Below, piece after piece: positions 24,301 to 31,430 of a stretch of 64,000 nt of DNA; the first letter of the stretch is position 1, and each line of letters starts with the position of its first letter. Made by a program: the position numbers and the translations under genes. A model generated the notes under the pieces. That model was given only the letters and a program-made list of their open reading frames with translations. It made no database searches and was not told the origin of the DNA. Origin of the DNA: Elysia chlorotica (lineage: Eukaryota; Mollusca; Gastropoda; Plakobranchidae); assembly GCA_003991915.1 (NCBI GenBank), contig RQTK01000107.1, positions 676,622-740,621 of the forward strand. The letters run 5' to 3'.

Positions 24301-27300
24301 TATATTTCTATTGCAATGAAACGGAATTATCAGCTGAGGATAGAACCTTTTACCTCCTACTCGTCAATTTAGAGCACTAATGATTGAGATATCTCGCGCC
24401 TAGTATGTTATCTTCAAATTAAATTTATGTCCTATAGGTTTCCTTCAGAAATGGGTGGAAAAGGGGGTGGGTGGAAAAAGAGCGACGAAACCAAAGGTTT
24501 GAACCTTGGACCTCCTGTTCCTCAGTCCGGAGCACTGGGGACTAAGCTATCTGTACACCCCTACAAAGTCAAGGCTAATATTTAAATTTAATGAGATCTA
24601 CATCCCACGAATTTCTAGAAAAATATCAGACCAGATATCTGGACACCTTAGGCCTCGCGGGACGGTTATGATCAAAGATTATCAAGCGAAGCACCGACAG
24701 TTACAGCACATGTCAGCCTAGTGCTATCCAAATAAACTCAGTACAGTGCAAAAGTGAGCCAGTTGCAATTACAAGACCAAAGTCACATGAACAGAACAGA
24801 CCTGAGTTCAACATGCAATGTGGCCAGCGCCTGTTTCACATCGGTGTATGTGACTGAGCGGCTGAGAATCCTCCAAACTACTCATTGATTTCATTGGTTG
24901 ACATATTAAGAGCATGTACACCCATTCACAAGTTTCTCGTGATAGAAATAGGAGATATAAAGGATGAATGAAGGCCCACCACCCGTGGCAGTTGGTCAGC
25001 ACCCCGTAGTGCCCAGTAGGGAGGTGTTAAGTCAGTGAAGTAACCGCGAGCGGAACCAGTAGTTCTTTCACAGCAAGGCAGTCAAATGGCATGCTGCACT
25101 TTATGGGTTAACATCACTTTGGCGCAATCTGAAACGTGCAACCTTTGATAGCATTTGTTACATCCTGGTATCCTAACTACCTCTCTGTTTGGCAACAAGT
25201 AAAATTGTCTTGAGACCAGTTTGCAACATAGCCTAGTTTCTGAAGTTGGTCATTGAGAACCCAACCTTGACGTTGACTAAGTTTTTTCCTTTTTCCTTTT
25301 TAGATTTTGTGTATTATTCATTGCTATAATAGTTGTTTATAACATGATGATTCTTGAAAATCAATATGTGGAGATTTCACTTTTTTTATTATTGTTGTTT
25401 TCTGTTGTTTTTGCTAAGATTGCCGATCTCAACCACAAGGGGGCCAATCTCCTCGCCACAGACCAGTATGGGATGACGTCTCTTCACCATGCAGCCAGAT
25501 TTGGTCACAAAGACGTAGTGAAATTTCTTATTACTAATGGTAAACTGGAAAATTCTATCTTTTTTGTTATTGTTGTAAGAAAAATATTTAAATGGCTGGT
25601 GGTAGTTTATCTAACATGACTCTAAGAATGACATTAATTTTCAAATCGTTGAATTTATGAAGCAGGCCAATGAAGACAGCATTTTAAAAGATTGCTTAAA
25701 ACTGCTTAAAATTTACTGAAAAGGAGAAAAATCAATAAAACTCTAGCCTGCATGCTTTATCTGAAAAGTTATTGAAGATTAGTAAATTTTGTAGATAGTA
25801 TATAGTTATGTATTGTATGTTACAATCACCTAAATACATAAATTATTACTTTTTTCTTTCCCTTAGCTCCACCTGTGATATTGGATATGGTCGAACATGA
25901 AAAGTAAGTTCCTTGTTGTGTTTTTTATTTTCATCATTGCTGCTTCACTCAAGCCTTTAACCCTATAGCTGTCGATCGACCAATCAAATCGACCAGTGCA
26001 CCTTTCTACAGTGTCACTGCCAATCTAATGGGTTGGTTCATAAGAGACAATTAATTATTAAAGTAATGGAAAAATGAGGATTCTTTTCAGGACGAAAGTT
26101 AGTAGATAATTATGTTCCACTTCCTTTGTTAACAAGAAGCAAAGTGGAAATAGCTTGTTTTCGATATAAACAATCAACATTAGATTGAGGATTTCCATCG
26201 ATGAAAATCTTTGAATTTTGGAGCCATCCACCTACGACATCCACTGTAAACGATGGATAATCAAACTCCTGGGCCTTCTACGGGTCAATCGGTTAGAAGA
26301 AATATTTTTGAATCGTTTACACATGATGACGATTTTCCCGTAATTCACCTAAGAACATCCCTGATTGGCTAGATAATCCTTTGAGGTCTTTCGTCTATTT
26401 TTATTATGATAATGTTCTAATTCTAAATCGTGACCTGTACGAACGATTACGCCACACACTTGTTGAGTCAGCCTGAGAAGATAACCTGGCTGGAGCACCA
26501 TCCATCCTCTAGGTTTACTAAATGACTTGAGGAAGGAATTAGCTGTATTCATTTGAGGAGTTATGATAAGCTTATGCTGAATATGGCCTGAACAAAGACA
26601 AGCCGCTACCAGAGAACTGGTCAACTCATCCATCTCAAAATATTCCGTTTTTCATCACACATTAAATTCTAGATCTAATGCATTTAAAACGACACAATGA
26701 ACCCCTGAAAATATATGAATATTCCTTGCTTATTTTGTTTTGTTTGTGTATTGAACCCGCAGAGGTCAGACTGCACTTCACAAAGCCGCCTGGTACCAGC
26801 GCCGAACTATCTGCCACATGCTAGTTGCTGCAGGAGCCTCACTGACTCGCACAGACTTCCATGGCAACTCTCCGCGGCAACAGGCGCTCAAAGCTGAGGA
26901 CAAGGAACTGGCTGCCTACTTAGAGAGTGAGAAGTAGTAGTAGTAGTAGCAGCAGCACAAGTTGTAGTTGTAGTAGTAGCAGCACGAGTAGTAGTTGTAG
27001 TAGTAGCAGCAGCACGAATAGTAGTAGTAGTAGTAGCAGCAGCAGCACGAGTAGTAGTTGTAATAGAAGTCTTTGTATGTGTGAAACCAGCCGCTGTAGC
27101 ACGCCACTCCGACCCACCCGCCAAAAACACTCTAGAGTCTCCGTGGAGACCGCCGCACAGACTCATCTACGCAAAACCAACTCTGTTTTTTGTAGAGAAC
27201 TTTCCCAGTTTATTATAACCTCACAAGCACAATAATCAAACAGACACAAGCATGCACATTAACCCATTCATTTCAGACATAGCCTGTGATATTGAACATG

Positions 27301-28157
27301 AATTTAACAGACTCAATAACCCATTTCGCCAAGTTCATAAAGCCCTATTGCATTGCAAACCAACATCTGATGATGTGATTTCACCGAGTCAGGGTGCTAT
27401 TCACACCTATAAGACAGACTACAGACGACATTTTGAAAAGAGAGAAAAAAAAAACGAAAAAACATCCCAAATCAGCACATTCTCAAACACCAAAACTGTA
27501 AATTTATTTTATACTTTAGTTTCTCATAAATTCGATACAAGTGAAAGAATGATATTGAATTGAAATGATGAGTTTGATCTACATGTACTGGTACAGAACG
27601 ATGTCAAGCGGGTTAACAAGCTCGATTGACGCAAATGTTAATTTTAACATATTTAAAGTTAAGTTAAAGCATTTAATGTCATTTATTCCACTTTTATTAC
27701 CTAATCTAGACACGCATACCTTTTAAACTATTAAACGTAAACTAACGTTTGTTTGTTTTTTAAAAGGGAGTTTGGTTTTTATGTTTTTCCAGTGACATTA
27801 TTAAGATAGCGTACTATTAGTATTAATACTCACTAATCTGCAACACTAATTGTAAAGGCACTAAATTCAATAACACACCTTAGCGCTGTTGGAATCGGAG
27901 AGGTGAAGTGATCTCTTGTGACCCCTATTAAGATAAGGCAATCATGGCCGCGCGCGTCCTCGCTCTTGGAGCGCTGTGTAGGATACGTTCAATAGGAGAG
28001 AGGTTCCATCTTACAAGAACAGGGAGAAAGTAAAGCAGCTTAGATACAAGTACCTCAAAAACGCCTAATTTTGAAAAGTCTCTTTTGATCTTTATTTTTT
28101 TCAGACCAAGAACATTTCCAGCTTGTCCAGTCGGAAGACCAGGAGACAGCCGTATGA
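56..28157 (+). CDS. DGKZ: Type IV diacylglycerol kinase (zeta/iota class), 5'-truncated by the window
   Basis: Phosphorylates diacylglycerol to phosphatidic acid, ending DAG signalling and starting PA signalling. Exons joined by GT/AG sites and phase: 56-303, 1139-1313, 2006-2076, (one missing), 3900-3955, 4579-4641, 5416-5489, 5944-6052, 6824-7023, 9160-9263, 12008-12087 or 13369-13448, 12735-12801 or 14113-14179, 14386-14662, 19070-19147, 22702-22820, 23935-23972, 25419-25539, 25867-25903, 26763-26926, 28105-28157. Visible in order: Lys/Arg-rich MARCKS-like stretch, [39 protein letters not shown], the accessory kinase half ([21 protein letters not shown]), a Ser/Pro linker, ankyrin repeats, and a C-terminal ETAV. 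This order is diagnostic for type IV DGKs; bilaterian invertebrates generally have one such gene (rdgA in flies). The C1 domains should be upstream. Odd points: a missing catalytic exon and a three-exon tandem duplication. The family call is firm; zeta versus iota cannot be decided. Confidence 0.95.
1139..1313 (+). CDS. DGKZ: DGK exon: nucleotide-binding core of catalytic domain
   Basis: 58 codons after the split Gly codon. It carries the DAGKc signature [11 protein letters not shown] and the downstream [17 protein letters not shown]. Acceptor CCTAG, donor GGG|GTGAGT, ends in phase 0. Both glycine-rich ATP-binding elements are intact. Confidence 0.95.
2006..2076 (+). CDS. DGKZ: DGK exon: end of first kinase half
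   Basis: Encodes [17 protein letters not shown] and QIVQLDR, collinear with the vertebrate stretch GYTDEP...VVQLDRW. Acceptor TGGCAG. The donor is the weak GTTGGT and leaves phase 2. The next exon found (3900) does not accept phase 2, so an exon between them is required. Confidence 0.92.
2220..2365 (+). repeat. Retroposon 3' tail
   Basis: Ends with GAATAAAGAATTTC followed by repeated TTTCAAT units, the kind of simple-repeat tail carried by SINE/LINE 3' ends. A reverse-orientation tail of the same type (AATTCAATTCAATG, TTTATTCAG) lies near 6335-6370. Confidence 0.45.
2733..3118. repeat. 25-bp minisatellite, about 15 copies
   Basis: Unit ACATACCCAAAAAGTG plus TAAGAGTAG, with a few 26-bp or substituted copies. 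Open frames on the minus strand here are repeat artefacts. The array lies in the DGK intron where a conserved coding exon is expected. Every unit contains GTAAGAG, a near-consensus 5' splice site. Confidence 0.95.
3545..3715 (+). repeat. SINE-like fragment (3' half)
   Basis: Shares GTCAGTGTAATATGACCGG, AGCAGCATGTG, TTGTCAGACATTAG and the terminal 'tttgaaacctatgag' with copies near 5250, 11850, 30250, 38520 and 50390. It is a 3' part of a dispersed family whose better copies have a tRNA-like head. Confidence 0.55.
3900..3955 (+). CDS. DGKZ: DGK exon: accessory kinase half
   Basis: Begins with AA, the last two bases of a split codon, then encodes [18 protein letters not shown], a strongly conserved DGK segment. 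Acceptor AACAG, donor GGA|GTAGGT. It needs a phase-1 upstream exon, which 2006-2076 is not. Confidence 0.93.
4579..4641 (+). CDS. DGKZ: DGK exon: accessory kinase half
   Basis: 21 codons: [20 protein letters not shown] and V. Acceptor TTTTTTTAG, donor GTG|GTAAGT, phase 0 at both ends. Collinear with the vertebrate segment ending in KDLAKHIRVV. Confidence 0.9.
5165..5388 (+). repeat. tRNA-derived SINE, near complete
   Basis: The tRNA-like head has a B-box-like GTTTCGAGCCCC. The family body follows (AGTGTGATCGACTTAGACAG, GGCAGCACGTAAACTTGTC) and then the GAAGTTGGACTCTAAGC end. It ends only about 28 bp before the 5416 exon. Confidence 0.65.
5416..5489 (+). CDS. DGKZ: DGK exon: accessory kinase half
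   Basis: Encodes [17 protein letters not shown] and LLILNIPR. Acceptor TTGACAG, donor CG|GTGAGA, phase 2. LNIPRY is a DGK family hallmark; the Tyr comes from the next exon. Confidence 0.94.
5944..6052 (+). CDS. DGKZ: DGK exon: accessory kinase half
   Basis: Encodes [18 protein letters not shown] and [20 protein letters not shown] and [10 protein letters not shown] are conserved DGK accessory-domain motifs. Acceptor TGCCAG, donor TTG|GTATAT, phase 0. Confidence 0.94.
6085..6298. repeat. 29-bp minisatellite, about 7 copies
   Basis: Unit TGTTAAAGTAAGACTATTAA plus ACTGCACAA, repeated with single A/G variation. It starts about 30 bp after the donor of the preceding DGK exon. Confidence 0.95.
6824..7023 (+). 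CDS. DGKZ: DGK exon: accessory kinase half
   Basis: Encodes [20 protein letters not shown], then [12 protein letters not shown] and [19 protein letters not shown] and QVDGEPC are typical of type IV DGK. It is GC-rich against AT-rich flanks. Acceptor GAACAG, donor GA|GTAAGT completes Asp with the next exon. Confidence 0.95.
8955..9058. repeat. 11-bp minisatellite, about 9-10 copies
   Basis: Tandem GCAGGGTCTAT units with few substitutions, about 100 bp upstream of the next DGK exon. Confidence 0.9.
9160..9263 (+). CDS. DGKZ: DGK exon
   Basis: Encodes [20 protein letters not shown] and [14 protein letters not shown]. 'RLRIQVSR...YE.LH.DK..L..AS' is collinear with DGK zeta. Acceptor TTTTTCAG, donor GCAT|GTAAGT, phase 1. 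Confidence 0.94.
9846..9975 (+). repeat. tRNA-like SINE head
   Basis: A-box-like TGGTCTAGTGG and B-box-like GGTTTCTAATCCC lie at roughly tRNA spacing, but no cloverleaf closes. I call it a SINE remnant rather than a tRNA gene. Confidence 0.4.
11757..11962 (+). repeat. tRNA-derived SINE
   Basis: Head with GGTTAGAGCGCCAGC (A box) and GGGTTTGAGCCC (B box), body with GGTGACAGTATAATGTGAC, tail with CTAGTTTCTGACGTTAGCC. It is one of the best preserved copies of the family and ends about 45 bp before exon 12008. Confidence 0.7.
12008..12087 (+). CDS. DGKZ: DGK duplicated exon A, copy 1
   Basis: Completes Ser, then encodes [20 protein letters not shown] and IDKVLT. Acceptor CTGACAG, donor ACG|GTAAGT. 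The exon sequence is identical in copy 2 (13369-13448). Either could join 9160-9263. Confidence 0.88.
12735..12801 (+). CDS. DGKZ: DGK duplicated exon B, copy 1
   Basis: Encodes [20 protein letters not shown] and LD plus one base. W.FLD is collinear with the vertebrate KWCFLDATTASR segment. Acceptor AATCAG, donor T|GTAAGT. Confidence 0.87.
13051..13308 (+). pseudogene. DGK duplicated exon C, copy 1, without its normal 3' splice site
   Basis: From TTCCGCATCGAC onward it matches exon C copy 2 to the donor CG|GTGAGT and keeps the reading frame. The acceptor CTGTCTCCAG and the first codons (STTAERF) are missing; AT-rich repeat sequence is joined directly to the exon body. Differences from copy 2 include ATG for CTG in the DPEL motif and Ser for Thr. 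With no proper acceptor it is probably not spliced in; alternatively it is an assembly chimera of two haplotypes. Confidence 0.7.
13369..13448 (+). CDS. DGKZ: DGK duplicated exon A, copy 2
   Basis: Same 80 nt as copy 1, with acceptor CTGACAG and donor GTAAGT intact. If copies A1-B1 and A2-B2 were both included the frame would break: B ends in phase 1, while A also needs phase 1 input but would repeat the segment. Mutually exclusive use or an assembly artefact is more likely. Confidence 0.85.
14113..14179 (+). CDS. DGKZ: DGK duplicated exon B, copy 2
   Basis: Differs from copy 1 only at silent third positions (AAT/AAC, TCT/TCC). Its acceptor is AATTAG instead of AATCAG. Donor T|GTAAGT. Confidence 0.87.
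14386..14662 (+). CDS. DGKZ: DGK duplicated exon C, copy 2 (intact)
   Basis: Encodes [35 protein letters not shown] and a Gly/Ser-rich linker ending [14 protein letters not shown]. Acceptor CTGTCTCCAG, donor CG|GTGAGT, phase 2. 'RF.RID.AQE.L.Y.T.I...YILDPEL' matches DGK zeta just after the kinase domain. GC-rich. Confidence 0.93.
16001..16009 (+). CDS. DGKZ: Candidate 9-nt microexon of DGK
   Basis: ACTGTTAAG sits between a long pyrimidine tract ending GTCTGGCAG and a consensus donor GTGAGT. Spliced between CG| of exon C and |ATCC of exon 19070 it keeps the frame and inserts Leu-Leu-Arg after Arg. The strong flanking sites are the only evidence. Confidence 0.4.
17357..17401 (+). CDS. DGKZ: Candidate 45-nt cassette exon of DGK
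   Basis: Lies between AAAGCAG and GTGAGTG. It is 45 nt, divisible by three. Entered in phase 2 from exon C it reads [15 protein letters not shown] without a stop and rejoins exon 19070 in frame. I recognise no homologue, so it may be chance. Confidence 0.35.
18173..18275 (+). CDS. DGKZ: Candidate alternative terminal exon of DGK
   Basis: Acceptor TTTCCCTATAG. Entered from exon C in the correct phase it reads [34 protein letters not shown], stop. The Ser-rich, codon-like composition in an otherwise AT-rich intron and the exact phase fit suggest a short isoform lacking the ankyrin repeats and PDZ ligand. No donor follows; I did not see a polyadenylation signal close downstream. Confidence 0.4.
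18425..19066. repeat. 44-bp minisatellite abutting a DGK splice acceptor
   Basis: Degenerate at the left and regular at 18780-18990 with unit ATTGCTTCCCCTGACCCTGA plus CTATCTCCCTTCTTGCTGTA plus AACA. The last unit merges into TTGCTGCTGTGCTCTGCAG, the acceptor of exon 19070, so the pyrimidine tract of that acceptor is part of the repeat. Confidence 0.9.
19070..19147 (+). CDS. DGKZ: DGK exon: Ser/Pro linker
   Basis: Encodes [20 protein letters not shown] and PQPGN, then AG of a split Ser. Acceptor CTCTGCAG, donor AG|GTGCTG. Entry phase 2 fits exon C and the three candidate alternative exons. Confidence 0.85.
20055..20532. mobile_element. Pogo/Tigger-type MITE, 478 bp
   Basis: Flanked by TA and starting CAGTAGAACTCG. 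The right end reads GTTCGTTGAGTGTGAGTGGT and ACTG before TA, whose complement starts CAGTACCACTCACAC. TA target duplication and CAGTNNNACTC-like ends are typical of Tc1/mariner pogo-like elements. No transposase is visible. Confidence 0.65.
20515..20660. repeat. Short tandem duplication
   Basis: GTTTATGTTGG with (A/G)GAAAATGAAGAC and ATGCATTGAAAAGTCAT recurs two to three times directly after the pogo-like MITE. Confidence 0.6.
22702..22820 (+). CDS. DGKZ: DGK exon: linker before ankyrin repeats
   Basis: Encodes [20 protein letters not shown] and [19 protein letters not shown]. Acceptor CTCCCCAG, donor C|GTAAGG, phase 1. GC-rich and phase-consistent with both neighbours; I find no close vertebrate match for this linker. 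Confidence 0.8.
22850..23350. repeat. Degenerate ~58-bp minisatellite, about 8 copies
   Basis: Units contain AGGGCATTATACACCATT, CATGATAAACGTGAGGCT and CAGATAGCTAT, increasingly diverged to the right. The array starts about 30 bp after the donor of exon 22702-22820. Confidence 0.85.
23565..23668 (+). repeat. SINE 3' fragment
   Basis: CATTGTCAGACATCGGTCTT and GTTGACGTTGGATATTAAACC match the 3' end of the tRNA-derived SINE family seen elsewhere in the window. Confidence 0.55.
23935..23972 (+). CDS. DGKZ: DGK exon: start of ankyrin region
   Basis: Encodes [13 protein letters not shown]. Acceptor TTTGCAG, donor AAG|GTAAAG, phase 0. Collinear with ELVEAA..ND..KLQEL in vertebrates. Confidence 0.9.
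24120..25107 (+). mobile_element. piggyBac-like MITE, 988 bp, copy 1
   Basis: Bounded by TTAA on both sides (24116-24119 and 25108-25111). It starts CCCAT and ends ATGGG. TTAA target duplication with CCC/GGG ends is the piggyBac superfamily signature. There is no transposase frame. A reverse tRNA-like segment with AAGGTTTGAACCTTGG lies near 24495-24570. Two related copies occur at 44.2-45.0 kb (minus) and 45.6-46.7 kb (plus). Confidence 0.75.
25205..25290 (+). repeat. SINE 3' fragment
   Basis: ACATAGCCTAGTTTCTGAAG and GTTGGTCATTGAGAACCC match the tail of the SINE at 11757-11962. Confidence 0.5.
25419..25539 (+). CDS. DGKZ: DGK exon: ankyrin repeat
   Basis: Encodes [20 protein letters not shown] and [20 protein letters not shown]. 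'T.LHHAA..GHKDVV.FLI' is a canonical ankyrin helix pair. Acceptor GCTAAG, donor G|GTAAAC, phase 1. Confidence 0.95.
25867..25903 (+). CDS. DGKZ: DGK exon: between ankyrin repeats
   Basis: 37 nt encoding [12 protein letters not shown] and part of Lys. 'APP.ILDMVE' matches DGK zeta. Acceptor CCTTAG, donor AA|GTAAGT. Confidence 0.93.
26349..26633 (-). other. Unrecognised 94-codon open frame in a DGK intron
   Basis: The frame encodes no domain I know. It lies antisense in a DGK intron, and downstream sequence on the same strand is broken by stops. It could be a decayed transposon fragment or chance. Confidence 0.15.
26763..26926 (+). CDS. DGKZ: DGK exon: last ankyrin repeats
   Basis: Encodes [40 protein letters not shown], then [14 protein letters not shown]. 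'RTICH..V.AGASL..TD..G..PRQ.A.KA.D.ELAAYLEN' is a near match to DGK zeta. Acceptor CCGCAG. Donor A|GTGAGA; without splicing the frame would stop four codons later at TAG. Confidence 0.96.
26927..27062. repeat. TAG/CAG-type trinucleotide tract at a DGK donor
   Basis: Directly after donor GTGAGA come interspersed TAG, CAG, CAC and TTG triplets (for example GTAGTAGTAGCAGCAGCACG). Ser-, Ala- and Tyr/Cys-rich frames here are repeat artefacts. Confidence 0.9.
28105..28157 (+). CDS. DGKZ: DGK terminal exon with PDZ ligand ETAV
   Basis: 17 codons with the stop, after a split Asn codon: [16 protein letters not shown]. Acceptor TTTTTTTCAG. Vertebrate DGK zeta ends QREDQETAV, a class I PDZ ligand that binds syntrophins and scaffold proteins, so the last nine residues are almost unchanged. 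Candidate AATAAA lies near 28816. Confidence 0.95.
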
Positions 28158-29264
28158 CACGCAAGGAAAGATGATCTGGCACCCAGTCGAGCTCGCTGCG
28201 GCCCCAGCCTCCCTACTTCTAACACACGCGTGTTAAACAAGATTGTCTCCTTTGTACTAGAAATGACCCAACCAATTGTAGACGTAGCATGGCACTAAGT
28301 GTAAGATGAGATCTAGACCCTGCTGTGATAGTAGTAGCAGATGACAATAACAATACATCATGTGTGACAAACATTTCGTGTGAACTTAAAATCTTATGAA
28401 ACAAAATATGCAAATTATGCAGATGGGTCCTAGAGACGAGTATTCTTGACCGGAATACCCAGCACGTGAAGTAGCTACGGTGCTAGACATCTATGATCAA
28501 GGCGTGGTATCAAACAATGCCTGTAATGTGATCCACTGTCCATAGCAACCATGACATCAATCAACTCAACACAACCAGACCATGGCCTTTGTCTCCATAA
28601 GATTTAACACTGCGCTGCACAGGCCTAGGCATGGTTCTGGCTTGAGCTCACATTCCCACCCACCCTCAATGCATTCCATGTCCGCCCTAGCAACAGAAAA
28701 TGTGGAATAATAATGTCTAGTTTTACCTCAAACATTGTTAACTTTGTTGTTAATCTCTTTTTCCCCATCAAGAAAGAAATGCAATTTTATATGTGTATAG
28801 ATATATCAATATAAAAATAAAAATATATATTTATTTAAGAGTGTTTATAAAATTTTTATCTGTTTTAAAATAGTGATACCTTTGGAGCATTCCAGAGACC
28901 CTGCAATGTTTGTTGTTTATTTGTGTTATGAAATTGAAAGAAATGTTTTACTTTAGATCAATTTTGAGGACGAATGATCACACTAAATTTTACTCTTGAT
29001 AATATTATGTATCTATTAAAATGCATGATTCCTTTCTATCGGACTTGTGTTGTTATTTGATATAAAATTCTGTGGAGTAAATGATGACGTCTGTATTAAT
29101 GAGAAAGGATTTTAATAAGATAAGATGAGATAAGATAATCCTTTATTATCTCATAGGGAAATTTTTCTTGGTCCTACATACATAAATACACCAGTTGTAC
29201 ATGTGTGACATAAAAACATTTTCTTCTAGTTTAAAATTAATGTCTCTAAGTTTTTCGTAAATGT
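28158..29264. other. Likely DGK 3' UTR, then intergenic AT-rich DNA
   Basis: No coding signal. AATAAA near 28816 could end the transcript. GATAAGATAAGATGAG, ATAATCCTTTATTATC and TCATAGGGAAAT near 29115-29165 resemble a retroposon 3' end. Confidence 0.4.
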
Positions 29265-29402
29265 TTATACAGTAATGTTAGCCCACATTATACTGACACT
29301 GACCCTACAACTGCAAAAAACATGGTGACATGAGCTGGTCTCAAACACGGACTTCTAGCACAGGAAGCAAACGCTCTAACTGGAGGGCCTGCATGTTCCC
29401 CA
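29265..29402 (-). repeat. tRNA-derived SINE, minus strand
   Basis: Read on the minus strand it has an A-box-like TTAGAGCGTTTGC, a B-box-like GTGTTTGAGACC and the family body AGTGTCAGTATAATGTGG. Confidence 0.55.
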
Positions 29403-29517
29403 AGTCCACAGATTACAGGGTCGAACTGCTCAAACAAAGCCCTTGTCAGTTAGTGCATGTTTGTGTCACGTCCACAGATGGCAGGGTTGAACTATGCAAT
29501 CTTTTGCTTTTTTTAAG

Positions 29518-30000
29518 TCATTGACCAAGCCAAACCTTCAACGCCTGCAGAGAAACGACAGGGCAATGATAAGACAGATCTGCAATGTGAAGCCAGAAGA
29601 TGTGGCCACCACCAGGTCAAATGAGATATTGACGCTTCTTGGCCTTGAGGACCTGAACCTCATTCTGAAGGAGAGAAGACTCCGGTCGTATGGCCACGTG
29701 GAATGGTCAAGCGGAGCTATCAAGACAGCATTGGATATGCAAGTAACAGGAAGTTGTGGAAAAGGGAGACCCAGAATGACATGGAAGCAGGTGACAGAGA
29801 GGGATCGGAAAAACTGGAAACTCTCAACAACTGACCCTCATGACAGAAACACCTGGAGATCTGGTGTGAGATCAGCCATGCGTGCAGCAAGCCAGCTACC
29901 TGGAAGGGGTCCACTGATGTGGATGTTGCCCCAGTACCTGCACGTTAATCAAAATACCGATGATGATGATGATGATGATTTTAGGGAATTGTGTATGTAA
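29518..30000 (+). pseudogene. 3' end of a LINE reverse-transcriptase ORF
   Basis: The open frame reads RLQRNDRAMIRQICNVKPED, VATTRSNEILTLLGLEDLNL, ILKERRLRSYGHVE, GRPRMTWKQVTERDR, SGVRSAMRAASQLPGRGP, ending in an Asp run from a GAT repeat. This is the C-terminal tail of RT proteins from non-LTR retrotransposons that are abundant in marine invertebrates; the tail lies beyond the RT domain. No upstream RT domain is present, so it is a 5'-truncated copy. The 3' tail holds AAGCGCTTTGGGCTTTTTG and AATAAATAAATATTATT. Confidence 0.8.
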
Positions 30001-30083
30001 ATGTTTCTTTTTAACACTTTTGTGATTATGTTTAAAATTGCTGTTAAGCGCTTTGGGCTTTTTGAAGGGAAAGTGCTCAATAA

Positions 30084-30089
30084 ATAAAT

Positions 30090-30120
<31 letters not shown>

Positions 30121-30159
30121 TTATTTTATTATTATTATTATTATTATTATTATCATCAT

Positions 30160-30234
<75 letters not shown>
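30084..30234. repeat. (ATT)n/(ATC)n tract at LINE 3' end
   Basis: ATT triplets, then ATC triplets, then ATT triplets, directly following the LINE tail. Poly-Ile and poly-Asn frames here are not genes. Confidence 0.95.
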
Positions 30235-30237
30235 TGG

Positions 30238-30372
30238 TTGGGTGGGTGTTTAATGTGATGGGCTGAGACAGAGACATGGTCCCACCCCACTGCCTCTGTG
30301 TGCAGCATGTGAACTTGTCAGATGTTAGTCTTGGAGCCCGAGTGCTGACGTTGGATACTAAGCAACACTTTT
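30238..30372 (+). repeat. SINE 3' half
   Basis: TGTTTAATGTGATGGGCTGA, GCAGCATGTGAACTTGTCAG and GTGCTGACGTTGGATACTAA match the dispersed SINE family. Confidence 0.6.
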
Positions 30373-31238
30373 ACTAAGGTGACATGAAACCAATGAAAGA
30401 TATTGTTTAAAACGTCGCTATAGATCTTGATCTCAGAGCACTCTAATTACTGCAGCATGAAGGGGGATAAGTTCTTCATGACGAAGGTGATCAAAACTTT
30501 GAAAATTGTAATCTATGAAGATAACTTTGATGAATTTAAAAATTAATCAACTCGTGAATTTATGAAAAATTTTTTGAAAGTTTGATGTATTTTAGAATTA
30601 TTGAACTTGAAAGTTTAATAAATTACTTTAAAATTTAATTATAATTTGCTAGAAAAGGATAAGAATAGTTTTAAGTAAGGAAAAAATGTCACTAACATTG
30701 TCTTACCAAAAAAGACCAAAGACCTCAAGGATAAAACCAAAAATGATGTGTATTGCTAATGTCATTGTAAAAATAAAGTGGAAATTTACAACACTCTATC
30801 CAAAATACATCCATATATCACTAGCAAACTTTCATTCAAAACGCATTATCGTAGAGAAGGTTGTCGTGAAGAAAGGGTGAATTCAGAATAAAGCTTATGT
30901 GTGACGAACATTTTAAAATGCCAAAGTGTTTGTGATTAAAATCCTTATAACGATGTCTGCTCTAAATTGAAATCACAAATACAGGTAGCCTATATAAAAT
31001 CACTTAAACCTTAAAATTCACAACGCTGAAATCTGAGGGGTTTTTTTTATAAAATTAAGAAACAAGCCATTTACATTTATAATGGAAAAACATGCACATG
31101 TACACGTGCTTTTTAATTTTAAATATGGCTTATGCCCAGTCTTTAACCTTTGTAAACCCATTAACACATCTGCTCAGAGTCAAACAAAGATGGAACATAG
31201 AGTGGATAATTTATGACGGTAGTATTAAAAAGGTTATT

Positions 31239-31242
31239 GAGA

Positions 31243-31302
<60 letters not shown>

Positions 31303-31430
31303 TTCTCTCTTTTTTTTCGTTCTCTTTCTCTCCCTCTCTCTGTCTCTTTTTCTGTTGTTTTTTTCTCGCTTTCTCTTTATCTCTATCTCTCTCACTCTTT
31401 CCATTTCTCGCCCGCCTTTTTTTTTCCAAC
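31239..31430. repeat. CT-rich simple repeat
   Basis: (CT)n at about 31249-31290, grading into CT/TTTC imperfect repeat. Leu/Ser and Arg/Glu frames on both strands are artefacts. Confidence 0.95.

Noticed and set aside
26888..27235. Ser-, Ala- or Cys/Tyr-rich frames after the ankyrin exon
   Set aside because: Triplet repeat following the donor at 26926; the true coding path splices to 28105.
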